DNA of 64,000 nt, taken from Paenibacillus sp. GSMTC-2017. Its GTDB lineage: Bacteria; Bacillota; Bacilli; Paenibacillales; Paenibacillaceae. Location: positions 186,006 to 250,005 of the forward strand of contig NZ_JAECMT010000005.1 of the NCBI RefSeq assembly GCF_016019935.1, given 5' to 3'. Each line of letters opens with the position of its first letter. Position 1 is the stretch's first letter. Shown here one piece after another: positions 23,949 to 32,844 of this stretch. Made by a program: the position numbers and the translations under genes. The notes under the pieces were generated by a model. It was not told the origin of the DNA. It saw only the letters and a program-made list of their open reading frames with translations, and did no database searches.

Positions 23949-25361
23949 ATGAAAAAAACAATTGTTTCTCGGCAAAACCATCCGTTGTTCCGCCAAGTGT
24001 ATGACCACATCTTGAACCGCATCGATCGGGGAGAATGGAGCGCTCATACGAAATTACCGTCGATACGACTGCTGGCAGATGAAATCAATGTGCATCGATT
24101 GACGGTATTTAAGGCATATAGAGGGCTGACTGATGATGGCAAAGTATATGTAAAGGACAAGTCGGGCTATTTCGTGTCAGAGGACAGCGTTTATTCCAAA
24201 AAGACCCAAAAGGACAAAGTCGTTTCTACTTATGCTGTATCTAACTCGTTAGCCGATATTCATCGCATCCCGGCCAAGTATCAGTTCTCACAGGCGCTTA
24301 TCGATCCTAACCTGCTTCCAAATATATATTTATCGGAGTATGTGAAGAAGGTGTTCGACCTTTATCCAAAGGTGATGGGGACGTATGCCAGTATACAGGG
24401 GGATGAGGAGCTCCGGGGGTCACTATCCGAACATTTCCGCGAGAATCATCACTTGCAACTATCATCGGATGAATTGCTTATCACATCAGGTGCTCAACAA
24501 GCTATTAGTATGATCGCCCAAGTTATGCTTGGACCAATGGATACGGTGATGGTTGAGCGACCGACATACAGTTCAGCGCTGGATATTTTTCGTAGGCAAG
24601 GTGCGCGACTTATTCCAGTGTCAATCACGCCGGAAGGTTATAACTTGGATGAGGTAGAAACTCTTATGCACACGCATAAGCCACGTATGTTCTATATGAA
24701 CCCGACTCATCACAATCCTACCGGATACACGGTTCCAGCGTGGCAACGCAAATTGTTAGTGGAATTGGCGGAGCGATACAACTGTCTGCTAGTAGAGGAT
24801 GATCCCTTTCGGGATATCTATTTTGATAAGCCGCCGCCTCTGCCGTTATTTGCTTATGACACAGAGGGATGGGTAATCTATATTAATAGTTTCAGCAAAT
24901 ATATTGCTCCTGGTCTGCGGATTTGTGCTGTAGCTTGCCGCTATCCCTTCATGGAGCAGTTAATTAAGGCAAAGTCGTTGGCGGACAACGGAACTCCGCT
25001 CCTCAATCAGAAAATATTTCTGCATTATTATACTTCACAGAGGCTGCAACAGCATCTGGAAAAGCTGCGTATTGCACTTCAGGTTCATAAGGAGATTATG
25101 GAAGAGGAGCTATCACTGGCAGGCTGGGAGTGGAGGGCTCCAGAAGGAGGGCTCAACCTGTGGGTAAAGTTACCGAGGAATATATCATCGGAAGCACTCT
25201 TTAGAATGAGCATTGGGCAGTCGATTTCCTTTGTGCCCGGAGAAATTTTTGATCCGCTGGGAGAGCTAAGATCATGGATTCGACTTAGCTACTCCTTTGC
25301 GAACGAGATTTTATTGCGTGAAGGGATGCAGCGCTTAACGGCATTGTCGCGGACCTTCTGA
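23949..25361 (+). CDS. MocR-type regulator (GntR HTH + class I aminotransferase domain)
   Basis: 470 residues: an N-terminal GntR winged helix (residues about 8-75, ...KLPSIRLLADEINVHRLTVFKAYRGLTDDGKVYVKDKSGYFV) joined by a linker to a fold-type I aminotransferase-like domain. The latter contains MNPTHHNPTGYT and the PLP-lysine motif NSFSKYIAPGLRI. Such regulators sense PLP and a ligand amine or amino acid and control a neighbouring transporter or PLP gene; the target here is presumably the divergent EamA gene. ATG 23949 has AGAGGTGAT 9-10 bases upstream. Confidence 0.9.
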   Translation: MKKTIVSRQNHPLFRQVYDHILNRIDRGEWSAHTKLPSIRLLADEINVHRLTVFKAYRGLTDDGKVYVKDKSGYFVSEDSVYSKKTQKDKVVSTYAVSNSLADIHRIPAKYQFSQALIDPNLLPNIYLSEYVKKVFDLYPKVMGTYASIQGDEELRGSLSEHFRENHHLQLSSDELLITSGAQQAISMIAQVMLGPMDTVMVERPTYSSALDIFRRQGARLIPVSITPEGYNLDEVETLMHTHKPRMFYMNPTHHNPTGYTVPAWQRKLLVELAERYNCLLVEDDPFRDIYFDKPPPLPLFAYDTEGWVIYINSFSKYIAPGLRICAVACRYPFMEQLIKAKSLADNGTPLLNQKIFLHYYTSQRLQQHLEKLRIALQVHKEIMEEELSLAGWEWRAPEGGLNLWVKLPRNISSEALFRMSIGQSISFVPGEIFDPLGELRSWIRLSYSFANEILLREGMQRLTALSRTF

Positions 25362-25790
25362 TCGGAAAGAGAAATTGTTGTAATCCGATAACTCTGCCCT
25401 AGCTTCAACCTATTTTCATAGTTAGCGCCTCTCTTGTATTAGGATTGTTCTTTGAACGGAACGTTTCTTAATATAATGAGGGGTGTTTTTTTGTTTTTTA
25501 AGAACAAATTACTTTATACATGATTGGCCCCCTAAATAATGATATTCGAGCACGATTCCCCATGCTTTTTCAGCTAAATTAACTCAGTTCCACACACTAA
25601 CACACAGCGGCTTGCTCTAGTTACAAACCGCACTACACCTCATTTTTTAACATCTACGTGATCATTTCTGATCTGCGTCTATGCAGTTATGACATAACAA
25701 CATCATGTTACGACGGTAATGTTTGAGAAGAAGTTTGCGGTGCTAAACTATGTTCAGAAGGTAAGCTAAAGAATTTTAGGAGGAATAATG
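25362..25790. other. Non-coding region before the ABC exporter operon
   Basis: No open frame of note. It contains a T-rich stretch (25485-25500) without a convincing hairpin, a 13-bp palindrome GTTATGACATAAC at 25686-25698, and a LytTR-like repeat pair described separately. No riboswitch or T-box was recognised. Confidence 0.6.
25683..25749 (+). promoter_or_regulatory. Candidate LytTR-type activator site and promoter for the exporter/NRPS operon
   Basis: GCAGTTATG (25683-25691) and CATGTTACG (25704-25712) are 21 bp apart, the two-turn spacing of AgrA/LytTR direct repeats, and resemble the better pair upstream of agrBD. Downstream, TTGAGA (25723-25728) and TAAACT (25744-25749) could be a weak promoter with a short 15-bp spacer; the repeat-to-minus-10 distance (about 33 bp) is close to that at agrBD (about 31 bp). 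Inference only; the second half-site is a poor match. Confidence 0.35.
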
Positions 25791-26708
25791 ATGCAAACAG
25801 TATTTGCGGGGAAAGAAATTAAGTTTAGCTATAACAAAAAGAAAACGGTGCTTAACCAGCTTTCACTCTCCATTAATGATCGTCAAATTTTCGGCTTGCT
25901 TGGACCGAATGGGGCGGGGAAATCAACACTGACGAGAGTAATGCTTGGACTAGATAAAGCGCAAGACGGTACGATCCAATGGTTCAATGAACGTTTGAAT
26001 AAAAGTACAAATAAAAGAGTCGGTTATGTTCCACAGGATTTGGCGCTAATGTATGATCTATCAGCCTATGAGAATGTACTATTTTTCGGAAAGTTGTATG
26101 GACTTAAGGGTGAGAGGTTGAAGAAGCAAGTCCAGTTCGCACTTGAGTTCGTAGGGTTATGGGATGAGCGCAAGCAGAAGCCGAAAAACTTCTCAGGCGG
26201 TATGAAGCGGAGATTAAATATCGCATGTGGTATCGTTCATAACCCGGATGTAATTATATTCGACGAGCCGACGGTTGGCGTGGATCCACAATCAAGAAAC
26301 CGAATTTTGGATGCCATTCTTGAGCTGAACCAGCTTGGAACGACGATTATATATATCTCGCATTATATGGAAGAGGTTGAGAAGATTTGTACAGATGTAG
26401 GCATTATCGACAACGGTAAGCTGCTCTGCCAAGGTAAACTACGCGACATTATTGAGAGATATACGGATCAGGCTATCGTGAAGCTAGAGTTGTCACGGAA
26501 GAGTACAGCCTATGCAGAGCAATTGAAGCGATATAACGTGTTATTGTCGGAAGGACATCAGGTTGAGTTAGGTGTAGCGAAAAATGATGCCCATATCATT
26601 AGCGATATTAAAACTACTTTTGGGGAGGACGTCAAAAGTTTTCAATATATTTCCCCGAATTTAGAACAGGTGTTTTTTAAATTAACGAACAAGAATTTGA
26701 GGGACTAA
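25791..26708 (+). CDS. ABC transporter ATP-binding protein
   Basis: About 305 residues. Walker A LGPNGAGKST, Q-loop YVPQD, signature FSGGMKRRL, Walker B VIIFDEPTVGVDP and the H-switch ISHYMEEVE are all intact, so it should hydrolyse ATP. Long-chain drug-exporter type (DrrA/BcrA/YxlF group) with a C-terminal extension. ATG 25791 lies 7 bases after AGGAGG; ATG 25788 is the alternative. Followed by two ABC-2 permease genes and then the NRPS/PKS cluster, so it likely exports the cluster's product or confers self-resistance. Confidence 0.92.
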   Translation: MQTVFAGKEIKFSYNKKKTVLNQLSLSINDRQIFGLLGPNGAGKSTLTRVMLGLDKAQDGTIQWFNERLNKSTNKRVGYVPQDLALMYDLSAYENVLFFGKLYGLKGERLKKQVQFALEFVGLWDERKQKPKNFSGGMKRRLNIACGIVHNPDVIIFDEPTVGVDPQSRNRILDAILELNQLGTTIIYISHYMEEVEKICTDVGIIDNGKLLCQGKLRDIIERYTDQAIVKLELSRKSTAYAEQLKRYNVLLSEGHQVELGVAKNDAHIISDIKTTFGEDVKSFQYISPNLEQVFFKLTNKNLRD

Positions 26709-26711
26709 GCC

Positions 26712-27881
26712 ATGTGGACAATATACGCAGTAAATTTAAAAAGAAAGCTTCTAAACCCTATCGTGCTCGTCAACTATACATTGCTGCCGCTGTTGCTCAT
26801 TCTTATACTCGGCAACGCACTTTCAGGTGTATTTGAAAGCTCGTCGAAATCAGCTGCTGCAGTCTCTTTCTCTCAAGTAACAACGGTTGTTGTAAATGAG
26901 GATAGCAGCGAGATGGGGGAACAAATTGTACAATTTTTGACTAGTCCTGAGAACGAAGCATTATATAAGGTGACGATTGAGGAAAGCGCAGATCATGCAA
27001 AAGCTTTATTAGAAAGTGGAGAAGTTGATCAATTTATTCACATCCCAGCTAACCTCGGAAGTGACGTAGGGAGTAACAAGGATAGTAATGTAGTCATCTA
27101 TGGCAAAGACAGCAACGTCGAAAAGGTAAATATAACTAGCTTGACATTATCCGCTTTTGGCGATGGTTACTTATCGATGGATATCGCTAGCAGTGAAAAC
27201 CAAAAAGTGATGTATACACATGTGTATGAAAATCTATTGCATTCACCTAATCAAGCCACAGAAGGTGGGGCCGAATCTGCAACGACTGAAGAAAAGTCTG
27301 ACGTATCAGCAATCAGCTATTACGGTGTTACGATGCTAGTACTCATTCTTGTATATGGTCTAGCAAATACGATGAACTTTGTTCAAGAAGAATATAGTGA
27401 GGCGCTTGGTGATCGTTACTTAGTAACTCCGATTTCAAGAACGGGATTAGTTGTTGCTCAGTTCCTAACTGGCTGTACGATTACGATTGTACAAGGGATC
27501 ATCATTGTCATATCCGCGAAAGTGTTCTTTCAAGCGAGTTATGGTGAAAGCTTATGGTTCGTATTGTTTATCATCTTAGCAGGTGCTATCTTCTTTAACG
27601 CACTTGGACTCTTCTTAGGTGTAATTGGTAGAAAGTTCAAACAGCTAGATAGTATCGTTACACTTCTTATTCCAGCAATGACTTTCATTGGCGGCGGGTT
27701 CATCAAAATCGATATGGGAGGGCTTAGCAACTTCAGTATAAATGAGCTGTTCCAGCGCCCATTATTTGATTATATGAATCAAGGAGCTATCAATTTAGTA
27801 CCAGTGTTTAATGCTCTTGGTTATTCATTGGCTTTTGTAGCTATAGCAGTATTCGTTTTATCACGGAAGGGGGTTCGTTAA
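26712..27881 (+). CDS. ABC-2 type permease (first half-transporter)
   Basis: 389 residues in the ABC2_membrane_3 layout: one N-terminal helix, a large extracytoplasmic domain (residues about 40-195), then five to six C-terminal helices, including ILVYGLANTMNFVQEEYS and VTLLIPAMTFIGGGF. Starts 3 bp after the ATPase gene and ends 1 bp before a second permease; the pair probably forms a heterodimer. Substrate unknown; context suggests the NRPS/PKS metabolite. Confidence 0.85.
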   Translation: MWTIYAVNLKRKLLNPIVLVNYTLLPLLLILILGNALSGVFESSSKSAAAVSFSQVTTVVVNEDSSEMGEQIVQFLTSPENEALYKVTIEESADHAKALLESGEVDQFIHIPANLGSDVGSNKDSNVVIYGKDSNVEKVNITSLTLSAFGDGYLSMDIASSENQKVMYTHVYENLLHSPNQATEGGAESATTEEKSDVSAISYYGVTMLVLILVYGLANTMNFVQEEYSEALGDRYLVTPISRTGLVVAQFLTGCTITIVQGIIIVISAKVFFQASYGESLWFVLFIILAGAIFFNALGLFLGVIGRKFKQLDSIVTLLIPAMTFIGGGFIKIDMGGLSNFSINELFQRPLFDYMNQGAINLVPVFNALGYSLAFVAIAVFVLSRKGVR

Positions 27882-27882
27882 C

Positions 27883-28989
27883 ATGTTGGTATTTGAACTC
27901 TACATGAAACGGATTTTAAAAAGAAAACTGACCTTTGTATTGCTAATACTACTGCCAATCCTGTTTACGTACAGCGTCGTAGCTCAGTATGAGCAAGCAA
28001 CGAAAGTAACGTTGACGGTTTATGCAGAAGACGCAGAGCTTGGAGCTTTTGTCACAGGTATGTTGGAGAAACAAGGTGTAACGATTAAGCAAGCAGAAAA
28101 GGCGGACGATGCCATTGGACATAACACCAATCTTGGAATCGTACTAAACGAAACAGTAAATGGGGTATATGCTAACCCGGATGATCTATCCATTGCTATG
28201 TATGAAAAAGGGAAATCGTTCACTTCAAGCTCCCTTGAAGTAAAGCTGAATAGTGTATTTTCGGTACTGAAGACGATTGCGAAAAATGCCCCAGATGAGG
28301 GAGCATTCCTGGACGGTATTAAGAAAGCTGCCGAATCGGAGCCTCCGATTCAAGTTCAATCATCTATTCTCGGTAATCCGAATGCGGTCATTCTAACAAG
28401 TACATTTAATATGATTGTGTTTATCATCATGTTTTTGACAATGACCAATACGATGCTCTTTCTCGGGGATAAGGTTCATACAACTACGCAACGAATATTG
28501 CTTGCCTCGTTTAGTAAGCTTAGCTACTTCATGCAGACTGCAGCCGTATTCGCTGTCATTGGTGTAACACAATTTTTGTTCATGATTGCACTGATGAGCG
28601 GGGTATTCCAAATCGACTTAGGGCTAAACATAGGTGAACTACTTCTTCTGGTATTAGCTTACGGCGTATTGAATGTGGTTGCGGCAGGAATCGGGTTACT
28701 ACTCGTTAGTCGTACGACTAGATTATCAACTGGACGCCTGTTGATTACCGTAGTCTGCTTGCCACTTTCGATGTTAGGTGGAACACTTTGGCCAAGCTCC
28801 ATTATGCCAGAAGGGATGCAGAAGATAGCGAGCATATTACCAACCAACTGGATTACGGAGTTAAATGATGCGATGTTCAGTGGGTTCACCGATAATGTAG
28901 CCGTTGTAGCGATGAACATTACAAGCTTGTTCCTACTTGCAGCAGTTCTCTTCCTCATATTGATGCGTGTTAGAACGGAAAATATATAG
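27883..28989 (+). CDS. ABC-2 type permease (second half-transporter)
   Basis: 368 residues with the same architecture as the preceding gene: an N-terminal helix (LTFVLLILLPILFTYSVV), an external domain, and C-terminal helices including VVCLPLSMLGGTLWPSSIMP and ITSLFLLAAVLFLILM. GGAAGGGGG lies just upstream of ATG 27883. Completes the exporter with the ATPase at 25791. It ends 94 bp before the first biosynthetic gene, with a stem-loop between. Confidence 0.85.
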   Translation: MLVFELYMKRILKRKLTFVLLILLPILFTYSVVAQYEQATKVTLTVYAEDAELGAFVTGMLEKQGVTIKQAEKADDAIGHNTNLGIVLNETVNGVYANPDDLSIAMYEKGKSFTSSSLEVKLNSVFSVLKTIAKNAPDEGAFLDGIKKAAESEPPIQVQSSILGNPNAVILTSTFNMIVFIIMFLTMTNTMLFLGDKVHTTTQRILLASFSKLSYFMQTAAVFAVIGVTQFLFMIALMSGVFQIDLGLNIGELLLLVLAYGVLNVVAAGIGLLLVSRTTRLSTGRLLITVVCLPLSMLGGTLWPSSIMPEGMQKIASILPTNWITELNDAMFSGFTDNVAVVAMNITSLFLLAAVLFLILMRVRTENI

Positions 28990-29012
28990 AAGAAACCGTA
29001 ATAGAATAAGGC

Positions 29013-29039
29013 GGGGATGAAGCAGGAGCCTTCATTCCC
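29013..29039 (+). other. Stem-loop between exporter and biosynthetic genes
   Basis: GGGGATGAAG (29013-29022) pairs over 10 bp, with one G-T pair, to CTTCATTCCC (29030-29039) around a 7-base loop. No T-tract follows, so it is more likely an RNA-processing or partial attenuation element than a full terminator. The exporter and NRPS genes may still be co-transcribed. Confidence 0.45.
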
Positions 29040-29083
29040 TCCAGAATCGCAGAGCAACATAACAATAAAAGGAGGGAATGGTA

Positions 29084-31717
29084 TTGCTTCTTCATAAGAA
29101 TGATGACGGTGAAAGGATAGACTTACAGCCATTGCATGAGAAAATTTTGTACGCTGAGAAACATCGGAAAAATTATGATATAAACTTTTCTTTGAAATAT
29201 GATCCTAAGTTGGTCGTTGCACAATTGATTCAAGCAGTAGAAGATGTGATGAATTATTTTTCATCTTTGAAGGCGAGGATCGTTTACAAAAATGGACGAT
29301 ATGCATTCGTAGTAGATCATTCCGTAAGAAAATTCAGAAGTGAATTGCAAGTGAAGGGAACTAAACTTGATGTGTTTAGTGGTGAGTCATTAGCAAAGTA
29401 TTCTATCAATGAACAATCTAACACATTGGACTTTTTGTTCCATCATCTAATTTTCGATGGAGAATCGTTACCTATTTTTATCAACGCACTTGAAAAGCGA
29501 ATTGTAGATGGCGTTCTTCCTACGTTAGGAAATGGTATTCTACCCGTCGTAGATGTGACAGAAGTTCAGAATAATGCTTTAGACGAGTATCGTGCGATTG
29601 TTCAAGAAGGACGTCATTCACGAAAGACAGATATATCGAGGCTTGTTAGTCCGATTAGCGGGACTCTCATTCTCAAAGATCATGCATGGAGAGCGTTAGG
29701 GTCATTATCGAAAAAAATGCGGACAACGAAGTTTGGTGTAATAGCTTTTGTGGCAATGCTCCTATCCAAGAGGAATCAAAGTTTTGTAGGAGTAGTCGTC
29801 TCCCGTCGTGACCAGCGTACTCAAGCGGAAATGGTCGGGAATTTAACAGACGTTGCGCCATGCGTACTTCGATTGGACGAGCAACTTGATTTCGGTAAAA
29901 ATGCACGAGCAATATTTAGACAAATTATTGATTCTATCGGTCTTTCGGTGAACGTAACTTACGATGAATATATGAATCTTGTTGGGGGAGTCGGATATGA
30001 TTGGATTCTCTCCTACACGAAACTTAATGACCCTATTCAATATTCAGCTACATTTTCAGAGTTAGTATTAGGCAATTATTTGTACAAGTTTGATAACCAC
30101 CTCCAGTTCAATGAATTCGAAGATGGATTAACGTTAGAGTTTCATTACCAATCGCCCCTCATGCAGCAGATTTGCAATGGCTTAGAGGATGCGCTGCTCA
30201 GCTTGGATAAACTCGATCCCTCTAATGATAGTTTACAAAATATTGAAATTGCAAAGAGTACAATTTCGCATGTGCTAGAGCAGGGGAATCTGGTAGAGAA
30301 AGAGGATGGGATTCCACGAACAATCGATGAAATGTTTCTCCGTTATAACGATAATGATCTTTTGCTCGAAACGGATATAACCTCATTCGAAATTGCGGGA
30401 ATGATCACTGAAGTATATGAAAGATTTGGTGTTCAACTCTCTTACCATGATATATATGCGGCGGGAACTTTTCGAGATCTCAAAGCCAAGGTTAACTGGC
30501 TCATACAAGAAGGAACAAGCGAGCTCGAAGATCAAACCTGCTTAATGGAGTATAGAGTTCCAGGTTGTGGGAAAGCGATATTTATAGATAGTTTCCGTAT
30601 GATCAATTCGAGCCTTTATGACGTTAAATATGCTTATCGCCTAAAGAAAGGGATTGAACTAGAGCAGCTGCGTGATGCAACTGAGCAAGTGGTTATGAAT
30701 AACGATATCTTTTTTACTTCTTTCAGCTATGATGCAGGTGAAGTGGTTGCAACCATTGATCAGAACAGGTCGGTCAACATTAAGAGCATAGAGATTAATT
30801 GTCTTAGCACGATTGAACAATTCGGTGAATCTCTTCGCATACAGGGTAATCAGAAATTATGGGATATTAATCTTGTTCATGAACTAGATAGTGATGATTG
30901 GTATTTGTACATTCATATGCATCACTTACTCATTGATCATCAAGGAATCGGCATTTTCTTAAAGCAAGTTGAGGATTGTTATGGAGGACGAGCTCCCAAG
31001 TATACACAGTTTGTCGAAATGGTTAGATCCTATGAATCTGCAGTAGTTGTTGCAAGTGAACATTGGAGACCGCTGCTTCCATACGCTAAGTTTGCAAAAT
31101 TAGGTAAACCTGCGCTTGGCAAAGGGACTTTTCAACAAAAGAAATGGACTGTACTTGTTAATAATCGTAACTTTGAAGAAATGGAATATGAAGTGGTTAA
31201 AGCATACACGTTTGCATTATCCAGCTTTTTTAGTGCTAGCGAGTGTTTTATAGGATCTGTTTATCATGGAAGAGTGATACCAAATGCCAATAGTGTAATA
31301 GGATCTTTTGTTCGTATATTACCAGTCTTCTACTCAAGTAGACAGGAGAAAGTGCTGCGTGAAAGCTTGCAGACGGCCAGACGCAATCAAGCAGTTTCCA
31401 TCTATGAATTGCATTCAACTGGTTTCTCATCAGAGTATCCAAGTATCGTCTTCCAAACTCTAATCGAAGAAGGGGACGACAAAAACGAGGGATTGTTTAA
31501 CCATACTGTTGAGTTTAGTGGTTTGTCGAAGTTCCAAATCTTCTTAAACTGGCATATTCGGAATGGGGAACACTCTCTACATCTGTACATTGATGATGAG
31601 CTATACAATTTAGCAGAGGCTAATGAGCTAATCTATTTACTTGAAAAAGCGCTTGATGATGGAGGGTTAAGAGATGGGAAACATTCAAATGATTGGGCCA
31701 ACTTGTGCGTACAGTGA
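29084..31717 (+). CDS. NRPS-type protein: condensation domain - carrier domain - condensation-like domain
   Basis: About 877 residues without any adenylation domain. The first condensation domain (residues about 1-395) has the intact HHLIFDG motif at 120-126. A small carrier-like domain follows (about 395-470); the attachment Ser is likely Ser434 in DITSFEI, where most carriers have GxDSL. A second condensation-like domain (about 475-870) has HHLLIDH at 613-619, with His replacing the final Gly of HHxxxDG; its catalytic His614 is kept. TTG 29084 is chosen because AGGAGG is 8 bases upstream, whereas ATG 29078 is only 2 bases from it. The last 44 bases overlap the next gene. It must receive an acyl or aminoacyl group from another protein. 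Confidence 0.75.
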   Translation: MLLHKNDDGERIDLQPLHEKILYAEKHRKNYDINFSLKYDPKLVVAQLIQAVEDVMNYFSSLKARIVYKNGRYAFVVDHSVRKFRSELQVKGTKLDVFSGESLAKYSINEQSNTLDFLFHHLIFDGESLPIFINALEKRIVDGVLPTLGNGILPVVDVTEVQNNALDEYRAIVQEGRHSRKTDISRLVSPISGTLILKDHAWRALGSLSKKMRTTKFGVIAFVAMLLSKRNQSFVGVVVSRRDQRTQAEMVGNLTDVAPCVLRLDEQLDFGKNARAIFRQIIDSIGLSVNVTYDEYMNLVGGVGYDWILSYTKLNDPIQYSATFSELVLGNYLYKFDNHLQFNEFEDGLTLEFHYQSPLMQQICNGLEDALLSLDKLDPSNDSLQNIEIAKSTISHVLEQGNLVEKEDGIPRTIDEMFLRYNDNDLLLETDITSFEIAGMITEVYERFGVQLSYHDIYAAGTFRDLKAKVNWLIQEGTSELEDQTCLMEYRVPGCGKAIFIDSFRMINSSLYDVKYAYRLKKGIELEQLRDATEQVVMNNDIFFTSFSYDAGEVVATIDQNRSVNIKSIEINCLSTIEQFGESLRIQGNQKLWDINLVHELDSDDWYLYIHMHHLLIDHQGIGIFLKQVEDCYGGRAPKYTQFVEMVRSYESAVVVASEHWRPLLPYAKFAKLGKPALGKGTFQQKKWTVLVNNRNFEEMEYEVVKAYTFALSSFFSASECFIGSVYHGRVIPNANSVIGSFVRILPVFYSSRQEKVLRESLQTARRNQAVSIYELHSTGFSSEYPSIVFQTLIEEGDDKNEGLFNHTVEFSGLSKFQIFLNWHIRNGEHSLHLYIDDELYNLAEANELIYLLEKALDDGGLRDGKHSNDWANLCVQ

Positions 31718-32834
31718 ACTAACGGTTATGCAACGTCAAATGTTCATTTGCAACAAGCTCCCGATTTATCGTCTCCCATTTCTACGCAGGCTACAGGGTG
31801 AAGAGTCATACGAAAGGGTTCAAAAGGCGATTTATGATACATTTGAGAGTTTGCCAACACTACAAGTGCAATATGGTTATGATAATGACGGTAGAACGTT
31901 TTATCAGAAGTATGTTCCTCTTCAAGAAGTTGATATCGTTATTCCGATTCGTTCTATTACGGAAAAACCGGAAGATTTTATCGAAACCAAAACAGAGCCT
32001 ATTGATTTAAACAACGGTTATCCATGGAAAATGATGTTCCTCGAACAGAATGACAATCGCTATCTCTATATCGAATTTCACCATATTTGTATAGATGGTA
32101 TTGGTATTCGAAATGTAGATTCCATGATCAGTCAATTGCTAACACTAGGGAAATTAGGAGATTCGTATGGTGATTTCAGTACGTATTGTCGCATTAATAC
32201 GTTAAACAAACAATCGCTACCAAGCTCTGCAAGTTCAACTAATAATCTACTAAATCTTGTTATTCAAAAATCAGGGGGACCATCGACTGCTGCAAAAGTG
32301 ACAAGACGCATTTCTGAAAAACAGTGGAGTCATATGAATGATATTGCTCAGAAATTAAAGGTTACAAAAAATGCTGTTTTCCAAGGTGCTTTGGAAGAGG
32401 TGTTAAGTCGCTATTGTATCGGGTTCGAATATGGAACGATTAGTAATTGGCGTATGGCATTCCGCAATTTTCATGAAGTAGGGTGCTACGTTCGGATAAT
32501 GCCTAACAAAATCGAAAAGTCGTTAACGATTGAACAAAAGATGAAACGAATTTTTGTAGAGCAGATGAAAAGCTGGGTAGATCCAAAACTCAGTGAGGTA
32601 GAAGCAGCAAGCCCGGTGCACCCAATCATCTATTCATACGAGGAGGATATGTTCCATCAATTCCGCTTCGTACCAGTAGACAAGCTCTGTAAGTTCGATG
32701 TGTATATCCGTTTCTGTCGCTATGACGAGGAAACGACCGTAGTGATCGAATACAATCGAAGCAAATATCAAGAAATGCAAATGTTACGCATCATTAAAGA
32801 TATTGAAAAGATAATCGAAAACTACGACGTATAA
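31674..32834 (+). CDS. Free-standing condensation domain protein
   Basis: 386 residues, a single condensation fold with HHICIDG at residues 136-142 and a C-terminal half containing the NWRMAFRNFHEVGCYVRIMP latch-like region. No carrier or adenylation domain. Starts inside the end of the preceding gene (44-base overlap) with GGAGGG just upstream, which implies tight coupling. It may make an amide or ester bond between carrier-bound units on separate proteins. It is somewhat shorter than a usual C domain (about 430). Confidence 0.78.
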   Translation: MGNIQMIGPTCAYSELTVMQRQMFICNKLPIYRLPFLRRLQGEESYERVQKAIYDTFESLPTLQVQYGYDNDGRTFYQKYVPLQEVDIVIPIRSITEKPEDFIETKTEPIDLNNGYPWKMMFLEQNDNRYLYIEFHHICIDGIGIRNVDSMISQLLTLGKLGDSYGDFSTYCRINTLNKQSLPSSASSTNNLLNLVIQKSGGPSTAAKVTRRISEKQWSHMNDIAQKLKVTKNAVFQGALEEVLSRYCIGFEYGTISNWRMAFRNFHEVGCYVRIMPNKIEKSLTIEQKMKRIFVEQMKSWVDPKLSEVEAASPVHPIIYSYEEDMFHQFRFVPVDKLCKFDVYIRFCRYDEETTVVIEYNRSKYQEMQMLRIIKDIEKIIENYDV

Positions 32835-32844
32835 GGAGGGACAA

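Noticed and set aside
25362..25790. T-box or riboswitch leader before the exporter operon
   Set aside because: No T-box sequence, specifier arrangement or strong terminator/antiterminator pair could be seen.
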